From: Lysobacterales bacterium
GTDB taxonomy: Bacteria; Pseudomonadota; Gammaproteobacteria; Xanthomonadales; SZUA-36
Length of the DNA: 64,000 bases
Direction of reading: 5' to 3'
NCBI GenBank assembly: GCA_013001885.1
Contig: JABDLD010000051.1
Coordinates: 29,493 to 93,492, forward strand
The notes beneath the pieces are model-generated. The model did no database searches. It was given only the letters and a program-made list of their open reading frames with translations, and was not told the DNA's origin. The translations under genes were made by a program, and so were the position numbers. Shown here piece by piece: positions 36,890 through 45,584 of the stretch (position 1 is its first letter; every line of letters starts with the position of its first letter).

Positions 36890-37440
36890 CGTGTAGAAGT
36901 ATTGGAACTCCGCTTGTGGTGGACTGCAGATCCTCCTTGGCCTTTCCAACTCTGTCCGGTTACTCAGTCTTCTGCGTCTGGTCTCCGGTCGCGGGACTTC
37001 TACTCCCGCCTTATTTATCGACGTCTTTCGGTCTTCCGATTCCACAGGGTTGCGCCCGTATCCTCGTCGGTTTCCGGAACTTGCGTTCTTTCCACCTCTC
37101 GGCTTGTCCGGCTTGCGCCTTCCAAACTCCAGATCTTCCGCTGCCGAAGCTGCTTCCGATCCCGATCGTCCGAAGCCGAAGCTTCCTAGACCTTTCGAAC
37201 CTTCTGTCAGCGTGAACTGACTCCAGCTCTTCGACCTGGTGAGGCTTGCGCCTCCTGGCGTCTATCTCAAGGGTTCGCGTTTCCCTTTCGAGTCACCTTT
37301 CTGTGGTACGACCGGCTTTAGCAGAGCCCGGTCTTGGTGACGTGCCCCGTACCACGTGAGCACTTTACCGTTGTCCGTTACCCACCTTAATGCCTTTCGG
37401 CGGGTCGGCCGTCCGGCCAGCGGGTTTCTTCTAACGGGGA
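36857..37440 (-). ncRNA. Large structured noncoding RNA, about 585 nt, family not recognised
   Basis: No credible protein on either strand, but the minus strand folds densely. Stems seen (plus-strand coordinates): 37432-37437 with 37375-37380; 37420-37425 with 37380-37385; within them a GGCC/GGCC hairpin and GCC-GAAA-GGC, a three-way junction; 37349-37355 with 37303-37309 (7 bp) enclosing 37325-37333 with 37310-37317; 37336-37341 with 37292-37297, which crosses the 7-bp stem and makes a pseudoknot; 37283-37287 with 37269-37273; 37241-37254 (GCAA loop); 37206-37221; 37172-37185 (UUCG loop); 36991-36996 with 37004-37009. The RNA is purine-rich and ends in a strong terminator. It does not match RNase P, tmRNA, 6S or SRP RNA as I know them. 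Confidence 0.78.
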
Positions 37441-37445
37441 ATCAA

Positions 37446-37474
37446 AGTTACTCTCGTTGCAGAGTTTAGTCAAC
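37446..37474 (-). promoter_or_regulatory. Candidate sigma-70 promoter of the large RNA
   Basis: Minus strand TTGACT (37469-37474) and TAACTT (37446-37451) separated by exactly 17 bases. Transcription would begin near 37440, just before the first pairing strand of the RNA. The -10 matches only three of six positions, but these include the important first two and the last. Confidence 0.5.
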
Positions 37475-37686
37475 GGGTCCATCGCTTATCTTAGAGGGGA
37501 TTTCTCATCATGAACCTCACTACAGAAAGGCAAGTTGCTGAATAAAAATGAAACCTCGAAGTTCAGACAAATTTCAATTTGCGACGAAACGAATTTGATG
37601 CATAAAAACTAATTTTGTCAGCATCTGCTTAGTGGATAATGAGAAAAGAAAACACGATTCCCTGCTTAAGTAAATGGAGTAAATCA
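37475..37686. other. AT-rich spacer upstream of the transglycosylase gene
   Basis: About 210 bases, richer in A and T than the surroundings, between the RNA promoter and the plus-strand lytic transglycosylase. A weak plus-strand promoter (TTGCGA at about 37577, CATAAA 16 bases on) may serve that gene. I see no other signal and no gene in it. Confidence 0.5.
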
Positions 37687-39252
37687 ATGAAATTAATTCT
37701 GCTGTTCTTTATCGCTATTCTGGTTTCCGCGTGTGACAAACCGGCTCCGTACGCGCCGGTTTCCAATTCAGGGTCGATGCCTGAGAGTTCTGCCGTCGAG
37801 CAGGTCGCGCCGTCCGGTGTGACCGGAGACTTGCCTGAGGCAGAACTGGCGAAAGAACGAATGACGCTGGAACAAATTCATCAGGAGATCGGCATTCCCG
37901 CGCTGTCTGCACCGTGGCGCGGTGACCTCGATGACATGGTGGAGCGCCGCCTGATCAGGGTTCTGACCGTTTATGGACTGGGCACGTATTACATCGATAA
38001 AGGCCGCGAAAAGGGTATTACGTACGAACTGTTCAAAATGTTCGAGGATGACCTCAATAAGCGCTTCGGGAAAAAACACGTGCGGATCCACGTTGTGTTC
38101 ATCCCGGTTGCCCGGGATGAATTGATCACCAGCTTACTCGAGGGGCATGGGGACATTGCAGCGGCATCACTGACGATAACGCCGGAGCGAGATGAATTGA
38201 TCGATTTTTCGGATCCGCTGACACGTGAACTGTCCGAGATACTGGTGGCCGGACCATCGGCCCCCGACATTTCGTCGATTGAAGATCTGGCCGGCCGTGA
38301 AATGTATGTCCGGCCCTCCAGCAGTTATCACTCCAGCCTGGTTGCGCTGAACGAAAGATTCCGCTCAGAGGGCCGGGAGGAAATAGCCATTGTGGATGTT
38401 TCCGAATTTCTCGAGGACGAGGACATTCTGGAATTGGTCAATTCCGGCGCGCTCGACTGGACGGTCGTTGACGATTATAAAGCCGATATCTGGGCCGGCG
38501 TATTCGACCAACTCACCCTGCGCAGCGACATCGTGTTCCGGGAGGGTGGCCAGCTGGCCCACGCCATCAGGGAAGACAGTCCTGAACTTCTCGCCGCGCT
38601 GAACGAGTTCGCCAGAACACACCGACAGGGAACACTGCATGGCAATATCCTGATCAAGCGCTACGTCGATGATTTTGACTGGACGCAGAACGCACTTGGA
38701 GCAGAGGATTACCAGAGGTTCCTCGATACGGTTGAGGTGTTCAAAAAATACGGCGAGCAATACGGTTTCGATTACCTGATGGTAACGGCGCAGGGTTACC
38801 AGGAATCGCGGCTGAAACAGAGCGCGCGCAGCTCTGCAGGGGCCATAGGCATCATGCAGCTGCTGCCAACCACCGCCGCCGATCCCAACGTCGGCATTCC
38901 GGATATTTCCGAGGCAGAAGCCAACATTCATGCGGGGGTACGATATCTGAGATTCATTCGTGACCGGTATTTCAACGACCCCGATATGGATGACTTCAAC
39001 AAGACGCTGTTTGCCCTGGCGTCTTACAATGCCGGCCCTGCCAGGGTTGCGTCACTGCGGCGCAAAGCTGAGCAACAGGGGTATGATCCGGATCTCTGGT
39101 TTGACAACGTCGAGATGATTGCCGCCAGGGAAATAGGGCGTGAAACGGTTCAGTACGTGGCGAACATATTAAAATACTACATCACTTACCGGTTGAGCCT
39201 GGTTCGCAATTTGCAAAAGGCGGAAGAGATAGAGGCCCTGGGCTCAGATTGA
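37687..39252 (+). CDS. mltF: Membrane-bound lytic murein transglycosylase F-like
   Basis: 521 residues from ATG at 37687 (GGAG 8 bases upstream). Signal peptide with lipobox LVSAC; an N-terminal SBP-bac-3-like regulatory domain (about 95-320), then an SLT domain with catalytic Glu373 in YQESRLKQ and the following SAGAIGIMQLLP. It cuts the glycan strands of peptidoglycan. The layout and length match MltF (518 in E. coli). Faces away from the structured RNA. Confidence 0.88.
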   Translation: MKLILLFFIAILVSACDKPAPYAPVSNSGSMPESSAVEQVAPSGVTGDLPEAELAKERMTLEQIHQEIGIPALSAPWRGDLDDMVERRLIRVLTVYGLGTYYIDKGREKGITYELFKMFEDDLNKRFGKKHVRIHVVFIPVARDELITSLLEGHGDIAAASLTITPERDELIDFSDPLTRELSEILVAGPSAPDISSIEDLAGREMYVRPSSSYHSSLVALNERFRSEGREEIAIVDVSEFLEDEDILELVNSGALDWTVVDDYKADIWAGVFDQLTLRSDIVFREGGQLAHAIREDSPELLAALNEFARTHRQGTLHGNILIKRYVDDFDWTQNALGAEDYQRFLDTVEVFKKYGEQYGFDYLMVTAQGYQESRLKQSARSSAGAIGIMQLLPTTAADPNVGIPDISEAEANIHAGVRYLRFIRDRYFNDPDMDDFNKTLFALASYNAGPARVASLRRKAEQQGYDPDLWFDNVEMIAAREIGRETVQYVANILKYYITYRLSLVRNLQKAEEIEALGSD

Positions 39253-39276
39253 ATTTTCACGAAGATTAAGGAAAAA

Positions 39277-39681
39277 ATGATGTCAGATATGGCTTTTGAA
39301 GTAGAAATGGATGCCCCTTATTCGGAGGCGATGAAGCGTGTTGTCGAGGCTCTGAAAGAGCAGGGGTTTGGTGTGCTGACCCAGATTGATGTGCATACAA
39401 CGCTGCATGAGAAACTGGGGGTCGATTTCAAGAACTACTGTATTCTTGGCGCCTGCAACCCGCCGCTCGCCCACAAGGCATTGAGTAACCGGCCGGATGC
39501 CGGTTTGATGTTGCCCTGTAACGTGATTGTCGAAGAAATCGATAGCGGCACGCTGGTCCGTATCGTTGACCCGGACGCCATGATGAAGGCGGGCGGCCTG
39601 GCCGGTGACCCGGTGATGGAAGAAGTCGGTGGTGAGGCGGGGCATCGCCTCAAACTCGTCGCCGAAGCGCTCAAGAACTGA
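39277..39681 (+). CDS. DUF302 domain protein
   Basis: 134 residues, cytoplasmic. The DUF302 fold is seen in EAMKRVVEALKEQGFGVLTQID and the motif LGACNPPLAHKAL, followed by LPCNVIVEE. Often found near redox or metal genes; function unknown. Start ATG at 39277 after AAGGA; 24 bases behind mltF. Confidence 0.85.
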   Translation: MMSDMAFEVEMDAPYSEAMKRVVEALKEQGFGVLTQIDVHTTLHEKLGVDFKNYCILGACNPPLAHKALSNRPDAGLMLPCNVIVEEIDSGTLVRIVDPDAMMKAGGLAGDPVMEEVGGEAGHRLKLVAEALKN

Positions 39682-39692
39682 CCTGAGAACCA

Positions 39693-40991
39693 ATGTCCAG
39701 CACAAAGACGGGTCTAAAAAAAGAAATAGGTCAACTGGGATTCGGCGCCATTGCGCTCAATGGCACGATTGGCGCGGGTATCTTCGCTCTTCCCGCCATC
39801 GCGGTGGCGCGTGCGGGCCTGTTCAGTCCCTGGATCTACGTGGCCTGCGGATTGCTGATCATGGCGATCGTGTTCGTATTTGCACGCGTGGCCAGTTTTT
39901 TCAAGGATACCGGCGGTCCAGTGACTTACGCGGCGCGCGCATTCGGTCCGTTCGCCGGTTTCCAGGCAGGATGGCTGTTGACCCTGTCCCGAGCTGCCGC
40001 ATTTGCGGCCAACGCGCACCTCATGGTGACTTATGCGGGCTGGTTCTGGGCTCCGCTGGCTGACGGTCTCTGGCATTCCGCCGCGGTCGGGCTGGTTTGC
40101 GTTCTGCTCACCGTGATCAACCTTATCGGTGTTCGCCAGGGAATGATGGCCATCTTTGCCCTGACGGTGCTCAAGTTGCTTCCCCTGCTGTTGCTGGTGT
40201 TCCTCGGCATCAGCCAGACCAATCCGGAAATTTTCACCGGCGCGCAGATACCGCCGCTGGACTCCCTTGGCGAGACCATGCTGATCATTTTTTATGCCTT
40301 CGTCGGTTTCGAAAGTGCGGTTATCCCGGCGGGCGAGGCCCGTAATCCGCGCCGCGACATACCGCTTGCGCTGGTCCGTACGATCCTTGCGATCACGATT
40401 TTCTATTTCCTCATCCAGATCGTGACCATTTCAGTTGCGCCCGATATCGCCGGCAGCAAGACTCCGCTCGCTGACATAGCCCAAATGCTGATGGGCACCG
40501 CCGGCGCCGCCTTCCTGACCCTGGGCGCAGTTTTCTCGATCAGCGGCAACCTAACATCCAGCATGCTCTCCGCGCCCAGGATGCTGTATGCGATGGGCCG
40601 CCTGGGGAGCCTGCCGGAATGGTTTGGTGTGATCCACCCCCGCTACCAGACGCCGTCCAACGCGATTCTCTTTTACGCGCTTTTTTCCATCGTGCTGGCG
40701 CTTAGCGGCGGATTTATCTGGCTGGCGGCCATGAGCACCGTGGTGCGCCTGATGGTCTACGTGATGTGTATTGCCACGCTTCCGGTGCTGCAGCGCAAGC
40801 TGGGTGAACATGCGGGTCAGTTCAAACTGTGGGGCGGCATGCTGATACCGGTGATTGCGCTGGTGATCAGCATCTGGCTGATGACTCATGCCTCGGTAAA
40901 ATCCTGGCTGGTCACCGGCGTCTTCATGCTGACGGGCAGTGTGTTGTACAGGCTGACTCAGCGCGGGACCGTCGCTGCGGAAATCGACTGA
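39693..40991 (+). CDS. APC family amino acid permease
   Basis: 432 residues, about 12 membrane helices. The N-terminus GFGAIALNGTIGAGIFALPAIA is the substrate-binding first helix of APC transporters, and FYAFVGFESAVIPAGEARNP the sixth. Imports an amino acid or amine by H+ symport or exchange; specificity not evident. Eleven bases after the DUF302 gene. Confidence 0.88.
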   Translation: MSSTKTGLKKEIGQLGFGAIALNGTIGAGIFALPAIAVARAGLFSPWIYVACGLLIMAIVFVFARVASFFKDTGGPVTYAARAFGPFAGFQAGWLLTLSRAAAFAANAHLMVTYAGWFWAPLADGLWHSAAVGLVCVLLTVINLIGVRQGMMAIFALTVLKLLPLLLLVFLGISQTNPEIFTGAQIPPLDSLGETMLIIFYAFVGFESAVIPAGEARNPRRDIPLALVRTILAITIFYFLIQIVTISVAPDIAGSKTPLADIAQMLMGTAGAAFLTLGAVFSISGNLTSSMLSAPRMLYAMGRLGSLPEWFGVIHPRYQTPSNAILFYALFSIVLALSGGFIWLAAMSTVVRLMVYVMCIATLPVLQRKLGEHAGQFKLWGGMLIPVIALVISIWLMTHASVKSWLVTGVFMLTGSVLYRLTQRGTVAAEID

Positions 40992-41022
40992 AACCGGTCC
41001 GGTTGAATGCTCTCCGGCCGAC

Positions 41023-41790
41023 TTAAACGGTCAGAACAATCTTCTGGTAGAGTCCGCCGAAATAGAAGTCGCTCTGGATTTGCTCCGGCTTGACGCTCTC
41101 CGGCATGAACGCCGGGAGTTCTTCGCGCCACAGGTCCATTGCATAAGGTTCCAGCGTCGCCAATATGGGCTTCATCACGTAGCGCATCGGGTTTTTGCGC
41201 TTTGGCCCATGGTAATCGACGAAGATGACCTTGCCGCCGGGTTTGGTCACCCGGATGGCTTCCTCAACCGTCTTGCGGCGTGCGTATTCGGGTTGCTCGT
41301 GCAGCAGGAAAAACACCACCGTCTGGTCAAAACTTTCGGCGGGGAAGTGCATCGAGGTGGAATCCTGGAGATGGGCTTCCACGTTGTTCCGGCCGCTGAC
41401 CTTTTTCCTGACATTTTCTATCTGGATGGGCGCCACGTCCACGATGTGCAGGCGAGAGCCGGTCTCGTCCAGGTGACGGGCAACGCGATTGGAGAAATCG
41501 CCGTATACGCAGGCTACCTGGAGCACCTGGCTTTGCGGTGCGAGGGACAGTTCTTCGAGCACCGTATCCGTCAGCCGCTTCATATTGCCCCACAGGATCA
41601 GATTAACCACCCACTCCCGTTCAAAGAAATAGAACGATTTCGGATGCAGGTAGGCCCACCAGTAGGTGTCCTGCAGGTACTCCGGAATATCCGGCACCGG
41701 GTTTACCGGCTTGGCACCGGTTTCCGCTGCGGAATACCGGCCCGCCGGGTAATCAAAATTTTCGGCTACTGCTCTCGAGTCGTCATTCAT
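41023..41790 (-). CDS. rquA: Rhodoquinone biosynthesis protein RquA
   Basis: 255 residues. A class I methyltransferase fold with the changed motif I of RquA, QVACVYGD (91-98), in place of the usual D-x-G-x-G, plus the family N-terminal segment IPEYLQDTYWWAYLHP (35-50) and FFLLHEQPEYARRKT. RquA converts ubiquinone to rhodoquinone, using S-adenosylmethionine as amino donor. Rhodoquinone has a low potential and feeds electrons to fumarate reductase, and the gene lies 6 bases behind frdD as the last gene of the frd operon. The pairing makes the assignment strong. Confidence 0.88.
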   Translation of the reverse strand: MNDDSRAVAENFDYPAGRYSAAETGAKPVNPVPDIPEYLQDTYWWAYLHPKSFYFFEREWVVNLILWGNMKRLTDTVLEELSLAPQSQVLQVACVYGDFSNRVARHLDETGSRLHIVDVAPIQIENVRKKVSGRNNVEAHLQDSTSMHFPAESFDQTVVFFLLHEQPEYARRKTVEEAIRVTKPGGKVIFVDYHGPKRKNPMRYVMKPILATLEPYAMDLWREELPAFMPESVKPEQIQSDFYFGGLYQKIVLTV

Positions 41791-41796
41791 CGCTGA

Positions 41797-42138
41797 TTAA
41801 ATCTTATACAAATAAAAAGCCGTCAATACGGTGCCGATCAGGGCCACCAGGTAGACGGCATTGGCAACTGCGTTGTCCATTCTTACCCCAAAATCGTGAA
41901 ACACGACCCTCAGGCGATGTGCAGCATGCCATAAAGAGAGGGAGATTACGATGAACAACGCCGTTTTGCCAACCCAATTCGTCGCAAATGCGTAAATATT
42001 TTCAAATCGCAGGCCTTCCGGAACGATTCCCAGGGCGACAATCAGGAACAGGGCGATCAGAACCGGAAACACGAAAGCGGTGACCGTTCCGCCGGCGGCA
42101 AACAGCCCCCAGACGAACGCTTTTTTTGCAATAGCCAT
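41797..42138 (-). CDS. frdD: Fumarate reductase membrane subunit D
   Basis: 113 residues, three membrane helices, starting with AFVWGLFAAGGTVTAFVFP, as in E. coli FrdD (VFWGLFGAGG), and containing LSLWHAAHRL. With FrdC it anchors the FrdAB dimer and binds quinone. Separated from frdC by one base. Confidence 0.9.
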   Translation of the reverse strand: MAIAKKAFVWGLFAAGGTVTAFVFPVLIALFLIVALGIVPEGLRFENIYAFATNWVGKTALFIVISLSLWHAAHRLRVVFHDFGVRMDNAVANAVYLVALIGTVLTAFYLYKI

Positions 42139-42139
42139 G

Positions 42140-42535
42140 TCAGATTACTCCCGTGAGCCAGAAAACGAACAGCGAAACAAACGCCCAGGCTACGTAGTGC
42201 GCAATGATGATGTACCGGTCGGGAAGCTTTTTCTCTCCCAGCTGAACCGGCATGGCCTTGGGGGCCAGTTTGAACCAATCAAAGGCCTGGTAAATCAGGA
42301 AGTAGACCAGGGCGAATGCGTGGAATACAACCATCACGGTGTTCTGCTGCGAGGCAAGGAACCCGTTCCATGTGTCGGCGCCCGCGGCCAGCGCGGCCAG
42401 TGCCCAGATCGTCAGGAAGCAGTAAACGCCAACCAGCAGACAGGTCACTTCCCGCAGCATGTACTTGCGGTAGCGGCCATTGCGCATATACCAGGTGGTT
42501 TTCGAGACGGGCCGTACGTAGGGTTGGCGGCTCAT
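42140..42535 (-). CDS. frdC: Fumarate reductase membrane subunit C
   Basis: 131 residues from ATG at 42535, which overlaps the frdB stop (ATGA); the frame extends upstream by 11 codons without a need. The N-terminus RQPYVRPVSKTTWYMRNGRYRKYMLRE is close to E. coli FrdC (KRKPYVRPM..TWW..FYRFYMLRE), and FKLAPKA matches too. Three helices; quinone anchor. Confidence 0.9.
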   Translation of the reverse strand: MSRQPYVRPVSKTTWYMRNGRYRKYMLREVTCLLVGVYCFLTIWALAALAAGADTWNGFLASQQNTVMVVFHAFALVYFLIYQAFDWFKLAPKAMPVQLGEKKLPDRYIIIAHYVAWAFVSLFVFWLTGVI

Positions 42536-43272
42536 GATTTTCCTCCCCCCAGTTTCTGTTTCCACCACTCTTTGGCGCCGTCAATTTTCATTTGCTGCAC
42601 GGCTGCCGCCGGGTCAACGCTCTTGGGGCATACCTCGGAACAGGCTCCGACGAACGAACATTCCCAGACACCGTCGTGATCGGCCAGCAGATCCAGTCGC
42701 TCGGACTTGCCCTGGTCACGGGAATCGATGTTGTAGCGGTGAGCCAGCGCCAGCACGGCCGGCCCAATGAAGGATGAATCGAGTGCGTATTGCGGGCAGG
42801 CCGCGTAACAGCACATGCAGTTCACGCACATCGTGTACTGTTTGAATTTGTATAACGCGGCCCGGGACTGGGTATATTCCTGGTCCTCGGGTGGCGGTTC
42901 GTCGTGCCGAATGATGAACGGTTTGGCCATCCGCAGTTTTTCCATCACGTCATCCAGCACGACGACGAGATCACGCTCGATCGGGAAATTTTCCAGCGGC
43001 TCGATGCGCACTTTATCCGGCAGGTCGCGGATGAAGGTCTTGCAGGTCAGGCTGGGCTCGCCGTTGACCATCATGCCGCAACTGCCGCAGACCATCATGT
43101 GGCAGGACCAGCGATAGGCCAGCGTGGTGTCGATATTTTCCTTAACGTAGTTGAGGGCGTCGAGAATGGCCCAGTCATCCTCGCACGGAACGGAATATGA
43201 CTGGAAATGCGGCTCGTCGTCCTGCTCCGGATCGTAGCGCATCACTTCCAGTTCCATCTGCCGCATGCTCAT
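42532..43272 (-). CDS. frdB: Fumarate reductase iron-sulfur subunit B
   Basis: 246 residues. [2Fe-2S] ligands in [16 protein letters not shown] with the later LTCKT; two further cluster motifs, [14 protein letters not shown] and [14 protein letters not shown], for the [4Fe-4S] and [3Fe-4S] centres. Carries electrons from quinol to FrdA. Overlaps frdA and frdC by 4 bases each. Confidence 0.94.
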   Translation of the reverse strand: MSMRQMELEVMRYDPEQDDEPHFQSYSVPCEDDWAILDALNYVKENIDTTLAYRWSCHMMVCGSCGMMVNGEPSLTCKTFIRDLPDKVRIEPLENFPIERDLVVVLDDVMEKLRMAKPFIIRHDEPPPEDQEYTQSRAALYKFKQYTMCVNCMCCYAACPQYALDSSFIGPAVLALAHRYNIDSRDQGKSERLDLLADHDGVWECSFVGACSEVCPKSVDPAAAVQQMKIDGAKEWWKQKLGGGKS

Positions 43273-45032
43273 TCGCTTTTACCTCCGGAATAATCTCGAA
43301 CCCCCGGTTTGGAGCGGGTGATGGTTACATCCAGCCAGTCAATTCGCGGTCGGCCGTCGGGCTGGCGGTAGGCCAGCGAATGTTTCAGAAAATGCTCGTC
43401 ATCGCGCTCAACATGATCCAGGCGTTGATGTGCGCCGCGGGATTCGCGCCGCTCGAGAGACGCTTCGGCCACGGTTTCAGCAATGTCCAACAGGTTTCGG
43501 AGTTCCAAAGCCTGCTGCAAATCGGTGTTGAACACGTTGCTCTTGTCGTGAACCTCTATTTTTCCGTAACGCCCGCGCAGCTCAGCAATTTTCTCGCAGG
43601 CTTTGAGCGTTCCCTCCTCATCGCGATAGATACCGGCGCCTTCTTCCAGCGTGCTTTTCATTTCGCGCCGGATTCCGGCAATGGACTCGCCCCCGCCGCT
43701 TTGCTGCAGCAGTTCCCGGATGGCGGTGACGACGTCTTCCGACTGGGCCGTCATTGCGGGGTCTTCCGGTATTTCACCGGCCTTCCGGGCGTATTCGGCT
43801 GCACGCTCAGCGGAACGTCTGCCGGAAACCAGCAGATCGGTCAGGGAGTTGGAGCCGAGACGATTCGCTCCATGCAGGCCGGAGCATGCTGTTTCGCCGA
43901 TAGCGAACAGCCCGGGCATCGGCGTCTCGCCGTTAAGGTTGCTGTCGATTCCGCCCATCATGAAATGAATGACCGGTCGAACCGGAACAGGATCTGTCAC
44001 TGGGTCGTGGCCGACATAGGATGAGGCCAGTTCCCTTACCAGCGGCAGCCGTTCATTGATTTTTTTCTCACCGAGATGCCGCATATCCAGCAGCACGCAG
44101 TCACCCCACGGGGTTTCCACCGTGTTGCCTTTTTTCTGCTCATGCCAGAACGCCTGGCTGAGGCGGTCGCGCGGGCCAAGCTCCATCGTCTTGAGCACCG
44201 GTTCGCCGACCGGGGTTTCCGGACCCATGCCGTAATCCTGCAGATAGCGGCGGCCGTCCTTGTTGACCAGAATCCCGCCTTCTCCGCGGCAGCCCTCGGT
44301 CAGCAGAATGCCCGTGCCGGGCAGGCCCGTTGGGTGGTACTGCACGAATTCCATGTCCTTGAGCGGCACGCCGGCCCGGTAAGCCATGGCCATTCCGTCC
44401 CCGGTCTTGATGGCGCCATTGGTGGTGAAAGGGAAACACTGCCCGCCGCCGCCCGTTGCCATGATGACCACCGAGGACTGGAAGCTGAAAAACCGCCCGC
44501 TGCGCATCTCCATCGCAACGACACCGCGGCACTTGCCGTTTTTATGCAGCAACTCGAGAGCGAAGTATTCGTCGAAACGCTTGATGGTCGGAAACTGCAG
44601 AGAGGTCTGGAACAGCGTGTGCAGAATGTGGAAACCGCTTTTATCGGCCGCGTACCAGGTTCGTTTTTTCTTCATGCCGCCAAATGGGCGCACCGCCACG
44701 GAGCCGTCGTCCTCCCGGCTCCAGGGACAGCCCCAGTGCTCAAGCTGCACCAGTTCACGCGGTGCCTGGTTGACAAAATATTCAACGACTTCCTGGTCGC
44801 AAAGCCAGTCACCGCCGCTGACGGTGTCATGGAAGTGGTTTTCCAGCGAGTCGTCTGCCCCCTTGACCCCGGCTGCTCCGCCTTCTGCGGCGCAGGTATG
44901 GCTGCGCATCGGATAGACCTTGGAGATGAGCGCGACATCCAGGTCAGGATCGGATTCAGCTATCGCGATCGCAGCACGCAGACCGGCGCCCCCGGCGCCG
45001 ACAATGACCACATCAGCGGTGATTTTTTCCAT
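43269..45032 (-). CDS. frdA: Fumarate reductase flavoprotein subunit A
   Basis: 587 residues. FAD motif [14 protein letters not shown], the FAD-linked His45 in [10 protein letters not shown], and [21 protein letters not shown] from the active site. The similarity to E. coli FrdA is greater than to SdhA (for example [35 protein letters not shown]). It reduces fumarate to succinate; it can run in reverse. The upstream monoheme lipoprotein gene is 65 bases away on the same strand. Confidence 0.94.
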   Translation of the reverse strand: MEKITADVVIVGAGGAGLRAAIAIAESDPDLDVALISKVYPMRSHTCAAEGGAAGVKGADDSLENHFHDTVSGGDWLCDQEVVEYFVNQAPRELVQLEHWGCPWSREDDGSVAVRPFGGMKKKRTWYAADKSGFHILHTLFQTSLQFPTIKRFDEYFALELLHKNGKCRGVVAMEMRSGRFFSFQSSVVIMATGGGGQCFPFTTNGAIKTGDGMAMAYRAGVPLKDMEFVQYHPTGLPGTGILLTEGCRGEGGILVNKDGRRYLQDYGMGPETPVGEPVLKTMELGPRDRLSQAFWHEQKKGNTVETPWGDCVLLDMRHLGEKKINERLPLVRELASSYVGHDPVTDPVPVRPVIHFMMGGIDSNLNGETPMPGLFAIGETACSGLHGANRLGSNSLTDLLVSGRRSAERAAEYARKAGEIPEDPAMTAQSEDVVTAIRELLQQSGGGESIAGIRREMKSTLEEGAGIYRDEEGTLKACEKIAELRGRYGKIEVHDKSNVFNTDLQQALELRNLLDIAETVAEASLERRESRGAHQRLDHVERDDEHFLKHSLAYRQPDGRPRIDWLDVTITRSKPGVRDYSGGKSE

Positions 45033-45097
45033 GATTCAATGCCCGTTTGTCCAGTAGCAGGCCACCCTCCGGCAATCCGGAACTGCGGCGTCGTTTT

Positions 45098-45496
45098 TCA
45101 GTTGTTTTTGGCGCCCTGGTCAATCCAGAGTCTGATGGTATCGATGTCCGGTTGTGCAATAGGCTTCATCGTTCCGTGGGGCATGCTGATGGACGGGTCA
45201 GCCCGGCCTTCCATCAAGACCAGCATGTTGCTGCCGGCACTGTCTCCCCGGATGATCATGGGTCCGTATTTCGTGCCTTCCATCAGGTCGGCGTAAGAGG
45301 TCATGTCAAAACCGCTGGCCTCGTAGCCTTTACCGCCGGGCTGATGGCAGGCAACACAGTTCTTTTCAATAATCGGTTTTACATCCTGCGAGAAGCTGAT
45401 GGCTTCTTCGCGGTTGCACCCGGTTATCGTCATCATCAAAGCAACGGGCAGCAGAGCGGGCAGAGTCCATTTTCCTGCGCTTCCGGTCTTTTTCAT
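45098..45496 (-). CDS. Monoheme c-type cytochrome lipoprotein
   Basis: 132 residues. Signal peptide with lipobox TITGC near residue 27. One heme site, CVACH, in DVKPIIEKNCVACHQPGG, and Met-rich stretches (MPHGTM) that could provide the axial ligand; the layout is that of planctomycete-type cytochrome C domains. It could exchange electrons in the periplasm for the fumarate reductase or another reductase. It opens the frd operon, with GGAG 8 bases before the ATG. Confidence 0.85.
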   Translation of the reverse strand: MKKTGSAGKWTLPALLPVALMMTITGCNREEAISFSQDVKPIIEKNCVACHQPGGKGYEASGFDMTSYADLMEGTKYGPMIIRGDSAGSNMLVLMEGRADPSISMPHGTMKPIAQPDIDTIRLWIDQGAKNN

Positions 45497-45529
45497 TGTT
45501 TTTTCTCCAAGGTCCTAAATTATTGTTAA

Positions 45530-45571
45530 AAATTACGCCGGTGGCCTTAAATTACGCATGATGCATGTCAA
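45530..45571 (-). promoter_or_regulatory. Candidate FNR-dependent promoter of the frd-rquA operon
   Basis: Minus strand TTGACATGCATCAT at 45558-45571 matches the FNR consensus TTGAT-N4-ATCAA at 8 of 10 positions. A -10-like TAATTT lies at 45530-45535, giving a start near 45523 and putting the box centre exactly at -41.5, the class II position. No -35 is needed there. E. coli frd is FNR-activated. Confidence 0.6.
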
Positions 45572-45584
45572 CTAAACGGAAGTA

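Noticed and set aside
36916..37215. Open frame of 99 codons (plus strand) within the large RNA
   Set aside because: No ribosome site, composition unlike protein (rich in Ser, Leu, Pro from the C/T-rich strand), and it lies antisense to a region of dense base pairing.
36857..37440. RNase P RNA, tmRNA, 6S RNA or group II intron as explanation of the large RNA
   Set aside because: The conserved RNase P core sequences, a tmRNA tag frame or acceptor end, 6S length and a domain V-like hairpin are not visible, and no reverse transcriptase is near.
44076..45296. Plus-strand frame of 406 codons opposite frdA
   Set aside because: frdA is certain from its motifs; the plus frame has none and runs across the intergenic region.
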